This document shows positions 26,079 through 38,460 of a DNA stretch of 64,000 bases, in pieces. This DNA comes from Rhynochetos jubatus (Eukaryota; Chordata; Aves; Eurypygiformes; Rhynochetidae). A model generated the notes under the pieces. That model searched no databases and had not been told where the DNA came from. It saw only the letters and a list, made by a program, of their open reading frames with translations. The stretch covers positions 23,476,700-23,540,699 of the forward strand of contig CM050657.1 in NCBI GenBank assembly GCA_027574665.1, written 5' to 3'. How positions within the stretch are numbered: the first letter of the stretch is position 1; every line of letters begins with the position of its first letter. The translations under genes and the position numbers were made by a program.

Positions 26079-29000
26079 ATAATTGGTTCCCATCCATTTG
26101 CTAAAGTCATGTTTTTCCCCAAAAACCTGTATTAATGAAGTTTACCTAGGACCATCCTGACACGGCCAAGACTATTCAGGCTTCTATGCTGCTTATCTGC
26201 TCTAAAGCCAAAAAGCTTCATGTTTTCATCATCCACCTAATTTTTAGGTTGAGGTCAGCAAGATGACAGACTTGACTCTGATCTCACATTGGATTACCAT
26301 CTGCAGACACCTAGTTCTTATGTTAAGAATCAAGATTCATCCTATGGCAAGCAGGTGAGAAATCAGAATCCATCTCTACATTATAAACTGAATTTTCAGA
26401 ACTCAGTGTCAATGACCAAATAAGACAAAGACCTGTCAAGGACAGGTTACATATAACAGTCATGCTTAGGGCTTCTGAGCCTTCGGGTTGTATTTTTTTT
26501 TTTTGGCTTCTCTACTTCACATATGCTTCATTCCTAATAAAAGGAAAGGTCTTAAAGGAAGAGCCAAAAATAAATACCTTCGCAGATGAAGAAACTCTTA
26601 TAAGCTGTACAGAAAACCGCTACAGTAAACCAACAGAAACCTAGCTTTATGCTCATTCGAGGCATTTTATCAGTTGCCTAGACAGGAACCAATCATGCAA
26701 CTTTGTAGACGGGCAATCAGGTACTTGACTCTGGACCCTTACTGAAGCTCAGTCACTGCCAACAACATACTGAAAGGAAAAATATTTAGTTACTAGTAAC
26801 TGGGAAAGGAGGCACTGGCAGTTGTTGCCCCTGATTTGGGTCTCATTGTAACAACAGTCATTAACTGGGATGCACTGGAAAGTTCACAGAACACCCAATA
26901 GGGCTGTTCCCAAATTAAACTTGAACTTGTCTTGTGATGGCTCTTTAGCCACCTTTGGGAAATAAGGCAGTGATCTGAGTCCAGCCCTTAATGAGAGGGT
27001 ATCTGTGCCACCAACAGCTTTACAACTGACACTTGCAGGCACTATGTTTGCAGTCTCCATCAGGTCAGGAGTTGACACCAGAGCTGACCCCTCCAGCTCC
27101 CAGATGAAGCAAGACCAGATACCACTGACATTTCTGTCTAATATCAGATAACATAAATTAGTAATACAGTTACTAGAAAGAACTCCCTAATTTAGCAGTT
27201 TAAACTTTAGGACTGATTAAACAAGACAGAACAACAGCAATGTAGGAAAGCAGATGCAAGACAGGTGGCTGGGGATGCCTTTCTGAGTACAAGGCCTCAT
27301 ACTGTCATGAAGCCTGGACCAGCCCAGGAAGGAGCAGGTAAAGCCCAACAAAAAGCAGTGCAGGGGCCCTGGATTTCACAGAGCAAGTTGTAGGATTTGA
27401 CCAAACACGTAAGCAAAACCATTTGAACAGCCAATGATAATCTGATTTAGCTAAATGATGAAAAAATAAGAGGTCAAAAGTGACGGTGGAGAAGATGAAC
27501 AGCAAGTAAATCTCCAAAACGCCTACTGCCTGCAACAATTTGGCTACTCATTATTAACAAGGAATACTGGGAGGAGCTCAAATATGACTTTGGACTAAAT
27601 GACATCAAGCAACTCCCATTGAAGAGGAACAAGGATGATGAACATGTAGGAGGGTGATATACATCATCTTTATTTGTGCTGTTTCACTCATCTAGAGGAA
27701 TCATTCTAAGATGATATTTTGTTATTCCTGGGGGGGATGCCAATGTACCTATGTGCAAAAGGCAAGGAACACATTGCTGATAGTTTAAAACTCCCATAGA
27801 CCAAAGGAACCAATTAGCACCCTGAAAGTTAATGGCATTTGGTTGCTATCATATGAAGTGCACAGTATCTTGATGTAAAGCCAAGTTCCTTGTCCAGTGT
27901 AAAACACAACAGCTTCTGCATTTATATAGATTTAGCTTTCACTGCATTCCAGATCCTCTGGAATTTTTAAGCTATTATATGTCTGGGTATCTATAAGTTA
28001 CTCCCCCTCACTTCACCACTCATTTTCAGAAACGGGTTTTATATTTCTTGGTTTTATGCTTGCAGAGTCCCTTCTGCTTTGATTGGCCTTAAGGCAAACG
28101 TAACCACGCTGTAACCATGTGTTTGCTTACTGGAGCCACGGTAAATCTTTTTTTAAAGATTGAAAATATCCTTGGCAATATTGTCCTGCCTTCCTAAGAA
28201 AAAGTGTCCTGATGGGTTTCTAAAGTAAGGGCAGCTGGACTAACTCTGGGTGGGAGTTTTCCTTAGGGGAGTCTGGCTTGACTTTTTAAAATTTGTGCTG
28301 GATGCCTCAGAAAATGCCTCCGGTTTCTAGGAGTACTAAGTAAAAAACAAAAGAGGCAAGAATGCAAGCCTACAGAGGGGACAGAGAAGATGACAGTATA
28401 AATGATTAGCAGTAAAAACTTCAGAAAATTTAGCCTGCACATAGTATTAATTAGAAGATACTTTGATAAGACTTGTGTGCAAAAGTGTTTACTTTAGGCA
28501 TCTTACTGTTTCTGGCAATATTGCATAGCTAATATCTGATACCTCCCCCTTCTCATTCCATTGGCTGACAGTAAGTATATGCTAGAAGAGAAGAATGAAA
28601 CATTTATCATTAACAGATACCAGATTGGAACTTCCTTATTTGTTTAGATTATTTTTCCATAGTTAACTCTTGTTACTAATACTTCACATGTGGCCTTTAC
28701 AAACAGGAGTCAGGAGTATCCCCAGTGCTCAGCTCATGCTGTATTGCATGTTAAGCATGTGGAGGCTAAGACAGCCAAAGCTGTAAAGTTCTAGTCTCAC
28801 TGACCATCATTAAGAAATACTCTGGAGTTAGAAAAAGCTCAGATACTAGGTATCAAGCCTAACATGCACGTTCAAACCTCCTCTATTTCAAAGCCTCCCA
28901 AAAAGGCAGAGGAACATGTGCTATATAGCTTTTTCCCTTCTCAAACACATGCTCAGAAGGAAGCTTCATAAAAGGACTGTAGCCTCTGTCCAGTGTAAAC

Positions 29001-31152
29001 TGGACAATTTGTCAGCGATTTTGAAACAACTAATTCCTGGCCTGTAACCTGTCCTGCTCACACTGGTGTGATGTGGCTTTCTTTAACATCGGGGTTGTTT
29101 TATTGCCCTTGAAGATATATTTTGGAAGATACAGAAGAGATTTATTGGTGGCCCAGCATCTGAATCACTCCTTACAGTGTATCAGGGAAGAGCTTATAGG
29201 AACAGAAGCTGATTTGCTACTGAGGTTAAAAAAAAAAAATCAGCTCCATAACATTCACTAAAATTTATTCCTGTTTCTAGCAAAAACTCAAGAGATAACT
29301 TCCTTCAAGAGGTTCATCTTAAAATGTCCCTAGGAGATGAGCACTTGTAATCTGGCTCTAGTAGTGCTACATCAGTAAGAAAGGAACATCTAACAACTTA
29401 TCATGCTTTGATGTCCCTGCTCAATTTCAGAGAGCTTATTTGCAAAACAAGGTTATTTTGCTTCCTTCCTCCCACCTTCTGTATAAGCTACCTAAATTAT
29501 GTTCTTTATTCAGCAGACCTTCTGCTACAGTCCTAATTACAGCACCACAGACCTGTCTCAGGGGCAGCCTTGATATATAAACTGCCATGCAGAGAACTGC
29601 CACTATGAAAACCTGAATCTTTTCCTTTCTTGACCCGAGTGCTCAAGAACTGTCATTCTACTGTCACATTCACAAGAAAGACCTTTTTGCATTTAGTTCA
29701 CTGCATAACTATATCTTTCTGTACAACCAGAATCCTAGAGGACTGAAATAACTTTTCAACCTAGAGTCTATACGTGACACTGTAAGCCAATCTGATTTAA
29801 AATCTTTATTGCTGTACATGAGCAAGTAGCAGAATTTTTCTCCCTGATGAGATGCAGTATTTTGTGCCAGGTTAAGCTAGGTGGCCATGAATAATTCCCA
29901 TGGTTACTATATTAAAAAGCAACTGGTAAGATAAGTCATGTTTTAGTGAACATCATTTGCCAACCGTTTTAAGAGCACTATAAACATGACCTGTCTTCAC
30001 CCTCATTTTAAAGGATAATGTGCCACAGTATTTAGCTTTCTCAGATTTACATGATTCAGAGATCTGAGCAGATCTAGGTATTTCGGTATCCCAGAAAGTG
30101 CATTTGAGGCTACTATCGCTCTTCATTGTATACTGAAGGACAGGCTGTGTTAAGCTGCGCAATTAGTCGCCCTCTGATTTTACCAGTGCCAGTCAATCAT
30201 GACTGTGCCCTACTACAAAGGGACGATCTATAAAGAATCTCATCTTTATCCTTTTCACATACATTGTACCAAAACACCTACCTACGCTGTTTTCGAAGGA
30301 TGAACACCTGTGGGAGACGCAGGGTTTGTGCTGTTCAGGATCTGACCGTTCAAGACTGGACACTTCAGTGACTACAGCCAAAACCACAAATGCTACACTA
30401 TTTGCAGAGGAGAAACGGATCAAACTTGAAAATCAATCACTTGCTAACTCAACCTGAATACAGCTTCTAGGAATAATCTGCTCTTGGTTGATTTCTGTAT
30501 TGTACATCACCACATTACAGCAGCATTTCCAACCAAAGGCTGTCACTCTCCCCTGCATGAGCTGAGCTTTTGTTCAGTGTAAAATGCACTCCACACGTCC
30601 TTTAGCTGCAGCTGCACCTGAAGGCATCAGCTCCCCTCTAATGGCATGTCACACCCAAAGCGTCAAGGATTTGGTCTTATAATATGCTTTATAAAGCTTC
30701 ATCTTCTTAACCAAGCTAGCGAAAACACTGTAGAGTTGTATGACTGTAAAACCTAAATTCAGAGGGTAGTGTCTACATGCTGTGGGCCACAGCAGGCAGC
30801 TACTTGGCATGTGTGGTCAGTAAATTCTCCTTTGAGTCACCAATACTGCCTTTACTCCTACCTTGCCCCTCCCTCAGCTCAGAGGTGAAATTTTTCCCTG
30901 TGATGAAGGACATGAACCCTGTCATCGCAAAGTTGACACTAAAAGATGAACTATGCACTGCTTCACTGAGAAGCCACCTTTAAATAAGGGATATTGCATA
31001 TCTGATCCTTAGCCATGCACCCAACAACGGCAGCCCAGATTTCCAGCACACATGTGCCAGTTTTCCTTTCATTTGGAAGTTACCATAGGAGCTGTGGACC
31101 AATGTGCTTGCTCTTGGTGAAGGACTAGAAAGGACTTTTCCCAAAAATTTAT
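26079..31152. other. Gene-free single-copy DNA
   Basis: No gene is supported; open frames stay under about 78 codons. Two small hairpins are visible: an 8-bp stem with a 4-nt loop at 28987-29006, and a 7-bp stem on a T run at 28144-28161. The stretch 28060-28200 keeps three CpGs among AT-rich, repeat-free sequence and has a mild enhancer-like texture. Hairpins of this size are expected by chance in a window this long. Confidence 0.5.
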
Positions 31153-31785
31153 ATGATAGCTATTTTACACCTGACAGGGCAATTAGAGCCAGAGGAAAAC
31201 TTCAGAAGACATCTACTGCTTCAGTGTTGTACAGGCACAACCTTCCATTTATTAATATTTCAAGAGGAATATTGGATTAGTAGAATGAAAATATTGTACT
31301 TACGAGTTACGAGCGTAACCCAAACTGCTACAAGCTACAACACAAAACCAGAAGTACACTGGATACTGATATACAACTGGCATACATGCATCCATACAAC
31401 ATCCACGTTTTGCCACATACTTTGTCCTGAGATGCACTATAAAGAACCACAGGTTGAGTTCTTCCTTCTTGTACACTGGCATGACTGTACTGGCTACAGT
31501 GGAACTGGACTGGCACAACAGAAGGAATCTGTTCTTCCCTGCGGTCTTTTCCTCAGAAACGCAACAACCAAGCTTCCTGTCAGAGGAACTAACTGCAAAA
31601 AAAACCCACAGGCCTTGGGTTTATCTGGAGCCATCAATACATGTTTGTGGAGAAACCCTGAAGAATGTTCAGGTTTCTCAGCCCTACATGCTTCAAGCAA
31701 TTTAACAAGTGGAAAGAACTCATTTCTAAGTGAGCATTGTATAAACATTATTTTCTGCAGCCGTCTGCATCTTTTTCTGCTGTAA
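31153..31785 (+). other. Unrecognised 210-codon open frame, probably not a gene
   Basis: This frame is among the two longest in the window. The translation is cysteine- and histidine-rich in its middle (for example HWHDCTGYSGTGLAQQKESV) but matches no family I know. It has no signal peptide, transmembrane pattern or repeat. Open frames of 72 to 99 codons run on the opposite strand over the same bases, which suggests a local lack of stop triplets rather than coding selection. The first ATG has no strong Kozak context (ATGATAG). Alternatives are a lineage-specific gene, a lncRNA exon or a decayed retroelement. Confidence 0.12.
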
Positions 31786-34700
31786 CCACACATAGTTAAG
31801 TATGACTCATGCCCATGACAGGAGCCTGGAATCCCCGTCCTGAGCTATAAGCCAAGACATCAAGTTATCCAGTTTCCACAGTCACCTCCTGTTTTCAATC
31901 TAGCATTTCCTCTCACCCAAACCTCCCTTTCATATAGTATTTTACATTCCAAAAGTTTTAGAGATAGCCTTGTCCTCCTCTGCTGCTTTTCGTATACACG
32001 GAGGAGAAATTGTGGCTGCCCAACTCATATGGATTAATGATCATACTTCAAGGCAACCCAAAGCTACAGGGTCACCCCAACTTGTAAATGAAACACCATT
32101 GTTCACAGGAATTTTTTGCACACATATATTAAACACAGCAGCTCTGCTAATATCTTGACATCTACTATTCCTGGCCATCAAGCCTGCAGTAAGCTCTGTC
32201 AGCTCATTCCTTGTTCAAGGAATCCTGCAAGGCAAAGAACATGATGCATCTGGTATTAGTTTTCATGAGTATCCTCTAAAAATCTCTGCACATGCCTCAC
32301 AGATATTGTATCTTTTGTTTCAGTGAACTGAAATTCAAACGGCATTGGTTGACTCTGAACTTCAACTGGGAATGCAGTTAGAGTAATTGGCTGTTAATCT
32401 ACATATAACAGGGACCTGGGACACATTCTCAGCAGGCATGCAACCCTAACCTCAGAGGATCCATGCTAGCTTACACTAGGGCTAAGTCCAACCTGTAGTG
32501 CCTGGTGCTTTTGTTACAGCACTCATTGCTCTTCTTCCCTCATAGTGAAAAAGCTGCAGATGAATTACAGATGCAGACAAAATCTTCCAAGCCACATTCA
32601 ATCATCACTTAGTCCAGATACCATGAAAGGTTCAACGGCACAAAGGCACAGACTCAGATGTCATATATTAATGTTATCTATTATTCTGTGCTTTTGGGAA
32701 GTGGGAGAGGAGCTGTCCCTCTCCCAAGCTGCATATTTTTAACATCTGCTATTCTAATGCAATTTTAAAAAATTATTTCTGAGCTCTAGAGCAAAGAGCT
32801 GGTTGGATGGCAGAGTCCCACAGAGCCTAAATTAGGTGTTCCAGGTCACAGAAATCTTATTTCAGCTTTTTTTAAAGGCACACAATACCTGGGAAAGAAG
32901 TTCTGCTTATTTGCATCTAGCAGCGTTGAAGAATGGGGATTTATTTAAAGCTACATTTTAAAGAGAAGATGACTGTTTAAATATGTTGAATGCGAAACAG
33001 TGTGTGTTTAAACCCTGTGGCCCATACCCCAGTGTGGCGAGGTATCTCTGCCAGAGGAACCCGAAGACTTCCACGAGGAACACCCATCTGTCCTGCACAC
33101 AGGGCTGACCGATGAAATCGGTGTCCTACGGCACGCTGAGCAAGAAGGAAACCCCTCACCTCGAGTTTACACACAATTTTGAGCTTTTGCATGGGGGGCA
33201 GCCTCCATCAGAGCTGTTATCTGCACAGCTGAACAAAAGATTGCCGAGACACTGGTCCAGGCACCCGCTGGTGCCGGGCTCGCCTTCGAGCCACACGCAT
33301 CTTGGCATGCACAGGGTTTTCCCATTTAACTGCCCCTACAGCCAGGGACACAGAATTCGGGAGATTTAACTAAAATAGCCCCATCTCGTGACTCCTGTTA
33401 GTATTACACGGGACTGATATTCAAATAAGCGCTTCGTTTCTATGTTAGTTCTTTCGAACTAAGCAATATCTTGTAAGACTAAGAGGTTTCCCTTACACTT
33501 ACCCTAGAGCAAAAAAAACCTTTTTGGCATCGGGCTAGCAGATTAACAAGAGGAGAACTGTGAACAGGAGACCACCGCACAACTGATTCCCACGAAGTCA
33601 CAGAGCCCCCGCAGAGCTCGGGGCCGCTGCTTGCAGCCAGAGCTGCCCTCCACATGCCTTTCCCTGTCCGTGTTTGGAGAACACGCTCCCCAGCCGCTGA
33701 GGGTAAATACCTTCCAGGGAAAGTACTGGCTCCCTGCAGAAAAGAGCAGGTCTCAATAAATTCCGAGTACACAACTCCCTACAAAACAGGGCGGAGAAAC
33801 AGTCCAACAACTCAAATGCAGAGGAACAGTGGCTTAGTATAAGGGGCTTACCAAGGTGGTGCCCACCACACCATAAGCCTCTCCAAACCAGTATGTCCCA
33901 CTCCACTCAGGACCAGTCAGACCTCACACCGTGGCAATGCCCCTTTAGAACAGAGGGCTGTCCCAGACGCTTGACTGTGCTCGCCTTTTGTCCTAGAAAC
34001 ATGGACTTAATCATGAAAATCTGACATGACTGAAGTCAGTGGTTTTGATCCCATAGATTGTTTGTACACTTAATACATAAAGGCTGTGTCTGATTTTGCT
34101 GGTTCCCACTAACAATCAGTGCAAAATGGTGAGGTATTGATGCTATCTGAATTCTTTCCTCGTTACATCAAACTTAAGAAAACATGCTGTGGCAATTTGC
34201 ACTTGTGACATAGTGAGTGTCAATTGCTACAAAGGAAGCCCAGACAATCTGAGAACTAAGGGATGTGAGGATTAAAGTGATTCTCTCTGACACCCACTTT
34301 TATCTTAACTAGGAGGAGTCTTGCTATTAAATTCCACAAGCAAGCACAACTCTGAAAACTCGGTTGGTAGCAGTGCCTGATCTCCCATGTGTTTTCCAGT
34401 GCAAAGAAGCATTAAGAGGATCTGGTTCCCCTTAGGAAAGCCACAGGACTGTTGTGTCCCTTTTAAATATTGACAGTGACCCCCCACATACAGCATCCAG
34501 GAAAGCTGGAGTCACAGCTTCCCAAGCTCACCATCTCCAGCTCCCATTCATCTCAGTGCTCCTTCCGAGTTTCCCCCCACTCTTGTCACATGCCTCAAAT
34601 TTCCTTTCATTGTCTTTGCATAAGAAACACCTCAACTATCTCAGAAACACCTCTTCAGCTCCACTGCTCCCCCCCCTTCACCCCAAGGTTGCTGCAGCGA

Positions 34701-35204
34701 TAATCCCACCCCATCTGCGATGGGCCAGATGCTTTATCCCTGCTGGAAAAACAGCATCGCTCATGTGAGCTAGATTCTGCTCACAGTGCAGGTGGAAGAA
34801 AGAGCAGTGCTTGTTCTGTCTCTGCTGCCTCACACACAGCAGCACAAGGCTGAGGATGGGCAGAAACCCCACACATCCCCCCAGAAGCCGAGAGCAATCT
34901 GCAGCCAGCAGTGTGTCCTCTCCTGCTTCTGAATGGCCTCCGAAGGAGGTCAGTTAAAGCTTGCTTGGTTAAGTATACATTTAGTCCTTGCAGTGCAGAC
35001 ATGCCTAATCCACACCAGCAAGAGAACAAACACTTGCTATTGTTTTCCTATAGGAAGCAGACCTTTTAAAGTGGGGGGGAAGGTTGGAAACCCATGTAAT
35101 TTCCAAATAGATTACAGTTACTGATCTCGACTAAATAAGAAAGCTTCCTTATTCCCCTCCCCCCCCCAAATTTTTGGTTTGTTGCCCATTTTATTCTCTT
35201 GTTA
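31786..35204. other. Gene-free DNA with a modest CpG rise at 33.0-33.96 kb
   Basis: No gene is supported. From about 33040 to 33960 CpGs are noticeably more frequent than in the flanks, for example six within 33605-33710. The density does not reach that of a classic CpG island. A small symmetric hairpin (7-bp arms, TTTC loop) sits at 33445-33462. There is no TATA box, and no splice-donor pair marks a clear promoter. A weak or alternative promoter, or an exon-bearing segment, remains possible. Confidence 0.45.
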
Positions 35205-35335
35205 TGATTTGTCTTGAGACTAAAAGCTCTTTATGCAGAGATCATCACTTTCAATACATTTATACAGCACCAAGCACAGGAGAACTCTAAACAGATGGGC
35301 CTTTAGCACTATCAAAATATAAATGCATAATCATA
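35205..35335 (+). repeat. Ancient amniote interspersed repeat fragment (family unnamed)
   Basis: The order of short words, AAAGCTCTTT at 35223, TACAGCACCAAGCACA at 35263-35278, then GGGCCTTTAGCACTATC and an AAATATAAAT ending, follows a repeat common in turtles and birds. As I remember it, that repeat contains an AGCTCTTTGGGGCAGGGA...ACAGCGCCTAGCACA core and ends in a short AATA-rich tail. I do not recall the family name with certainty. The copy is old and diverged, and its limits are approximate. Confidence 0.45.
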
Positions 35336-37888
35336 TGCTGCATCTCTAACCTACAGGGAGCACATCTGGTATAGCACACGAGTCCTACAGCAGGCCTCCT
35401 CTCTCCTTCTGCTGCACACCAAGGCAGCAAGTCACAGCCTGAAGTTCATAATTCCAAAACCTAAAAGCTTAAAAACTGTACATCTTCTGACTTTGAGGCA
35501 CGGGCCAGGTTGGGTCTAACTTACTGAAATGCTGTGGCAGCTGAATGCTGAACAGCACCAACAGCAAGCAAAGTGGTTATTCACAAACTTTTTTGATCCC
35601 TTTCAGCTGGCTGCGCTTCAGTCTAATCACCTTGACACACAGACACAAGAGAAACTTCAAAGAACTCCTCTGCGATAAAACAGCAGGACTTGTCTTAGCT
35701 CAAGCAGGAGCCCTCAGCCACAAAGGTTAAGCAGATACAGTTGATGCTCCAATTGAGTAAAGCTAAAAAAGATCATGTGAGTGCATTTGCTCTTGCCTTC
35801 ATTCCTCCTGTCCCCAAAATGGGCTAAAGCTTTGCCTTGTCAAACTCCATTTAAGAAGCAAGGTGCTCCATCTGTTAATTGTGTCTTGCTGCTTTTCCTG
35901 TACAAGTTAGTACAGTGGCTTTCCAAGCTCAAATCAAGGCCTCCAGATCCCTGATGCTGTACATCTAGAGGAAGCATGATTACCCTGAGTTTATAGGTGG
36001 GGAACAGACAGATTAAACAGTTTGCCTGTAGACTATTCAAAAAGCCCTGCCTCCCAACCAGTCCTTCATTCAGACCTCTCTTCTCCCCAGTAGGATCTGC
36101 TATTTTTTCATAGAAAAACTGCAGAAATTATCTGTCACCATTTCTGTACATAAATTTCCACATATGAGGTTGACAGAAGGAAGAAAAACAAGACAGTAGG
36201 GAGTAAAGTCAGAGGAAGTAGCATACAATAGCTATCAAAACTCTTAAGAGCTGAGACTACCAGGTTTACACATCCAAGGAATTGAGCCAGCTTCCCCCCC
36301 AATAAATATTTATTAGGACCACTGACCACTTCCAGCATCAGCATGTGCCAGATACTGACCTTAATTACAACAGCACAAACAGCTTTCAGCAATCATGACA
36401 TTCATCATTCTCCAGGTGTTGATAAGCCTGTTCCCAGCCCTACTCCAACTTTGTTATTTTTAATAACTTACTCTGGAAGGATTTGGAATGTGAATTCCCT
36501 TTTCCATTCATTCCTTTCTGTTATTACAGTCAGGGATTCCAGCAGTTGGTTTCAAGTGATATTTACTGCTAAAAGCCTGTCAGACATGCTGATTGATAAA
36601 TATTCATTACGCTGAAAAAAGAAACCCCTCTTTCTGTTGATGCACTGGATTTCTGCACTCCAGGCGGTCAGCTTCACACCACCCAGGCAATTTCATACCA
36701 AGGAATAATTTCATTTTTGAATTCCAGAACTTCAAATATTAGTAGCAACAAAGAAAACAAGCACCAAAAAATGGTGTTTTCAGGAACCTATGTAACTTCC
36801 CTCAAACAGCCGGCAATATTCTTAGCCAGTAAATGCTGAACTCTAAGCCCCAGCTCTGGTCTGTTATATCACATATTCCTGGTAGGCTTTAAAGTAATCC
36901 ACCCCCTTCCCCCTTTCCAGTTCAGTCTTGCTGTGGAGATACTGCACTGTGACCTCAGGAGGGAACAGAGGGCTCTCAGGGACTTGTGCTGGTTTGTCAC
37001 CTCTGCACCCTTCCAGCCCCTACCTGCCACAACACTCTGTGGATGGCCATGGTAACCCTGATGGCCACAGCAGCCTCACTTATCCACTTTATGAAGGATA
37101 CGATCAGCAGGTTTGACACCACCACTACATCCTCTGTAACCCCAGGATTTCCAAGGTGAAACTCAGATTATGCAGAGCCTCAGCTGGAAGAAACCTTGGA
37201 ACCAACCACAAGGCTCTCTTTTCAGCCTGGAGAAAGGAACCAGTGGAGTAAGGGTTGGTTCCCCAATTCTTCTCTCATTTTCCTCAAGGTTGACAGTAGG
37301 TTGACAGAAGAGAACCCAGCCTTATGAGATTTTGGAGGGTATGTCTGGTGCACACCACATTCAGGTTTTCAAATAGAAATCTAAGACTTTCAAATGTGCC
37401 AAATTGACAACAAAACCTGTTGGTGGCAGTAACAGATGCAGAGCAGGCTGGATTACAAAACAAGCTCGCAAAGTTTTCAGTAGCTCAGGCACAGCTCATC
37501 TGGAGCGCAGAACTGCGCAGAACTATTAAAAATATTCCTCCTAAAGCTCTTCCCAACATCTGCACTTTTAAAAGTCACAATTAAGGGCTGCTGAATGTTC
37601 TGTTCCTGACATTTTTCCTAAAAATCATGTCTTGGCAGAAAAAACAGTGTTACATCTTTGCTGCTGCAATGTCCTTCCTATGCCAGCTACAATGCCAAGC
37701 ACTGTTTACAGCCATATAATACCAGAATGCTCTTATACATGATTGTCTTAGTAAACTCAAGGAAAAGTTGCAAACAGATCAACTTCCATGTAGTAAAATC
37801 ATTATCATGAATCTAGGATCTAGAGAACTGCAAGCCTGCATAGCATCAGAGAATTTCAACAGTTGAGTCCTGCTGTCCTCACTCTGGT
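35336..37888. other. Gene-free single-copy DNA
   Basis: Nothing supportable is present beyond short open frames of up to about 91 codons. Composition is AT-leaning with few CpGs. The stretch ends at the terminal repeat of the minus-strand CR1. Confidence 0.55.
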
Positions 37889-38460
37889 AGAATCATAGAA
37901 TCATTTATGTTGGAAAAGACTTTTAAGGTCACCAAGTCCAACTGTTAACCCAACACTGCCAAATCCACCCCTAAACCATGTCCCTAAGCACCACATCTAC
38001 ATGTCTTTTAAATCCCTCCAGGGATGGTGACTCAACCACTTCCCTGGGCAGCCCTTTCCAATGCCTGACAATCCTTTAATTGAAGACATTTCCTAATATC
38101 CAATCTAAACCTCCCCTGGGCCATTTCCTCTTGTCCTGTCACTTGTTGCTTGAAGAGACCAACCCCCATCTCGCTGCACCCTCCTTTCAGGGAGTTGTAG
38201 AGAGTGATAAGGTCTCCCCTGAGCCTCCTCTTCTCCAGGCTGAACACCCCCAGCTCCCTCAGCCGCTCCTCACAGGAATTGTGCTCCAGACCCTTCCCCA
38301 GCTCCATTCACTTCTCTAGACACGCTCCAGCCCCTCAGTGTCTGTCTTGTAGTGAGGGGCCCAAAACTGAAAACAGGATTTGTGGTGCAGCCTCACCAGT
38401 GCCCAGTACAGGGGGACGATCCCTGCCCTGGCCCACAAGCACCACCATGCCTGTTTACTT
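37889..38460 (-). mobile_element. CR1 LINE fragment, 3' part, minus strand
   Basis: This is a 5'-truncated CR1 copy lying on the minus strand. Its 3' end is at 37889, where the diagnostic 8-bp terminal repeat AGAATCAT occurs twice in a row (37889-37904). The 3' tail and the ORF2 C-terminal region follow leftward-to-rightward into 38.46 kb, where the match fades. It differs in its tail from the plus-strand copy at 11.65 kb, so the two probably belong to different CR1 subfamilies. I do not assign a subfamily name. CR1 does not normally make clear target duplications and none is visible. Confidence 0.93.
38032..38307 (-). pseudogene. CR1 ORF2 C-terminal remnant, minus strand
   Basis: A 91-codon frame holds the CR1 ORF2 block [20 protein letters not shown] followed by FRLDIRK, which lies after the reverse transcriptase core near the protein's C-terminus. 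Upstream coding sequence (endonuclease and catalytic reverse transcriptase) is absent because the element is 5'-truncated. The last residues run out of the family pattern into a frameshift. It is a dead fragment. Confidence 0.85.
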
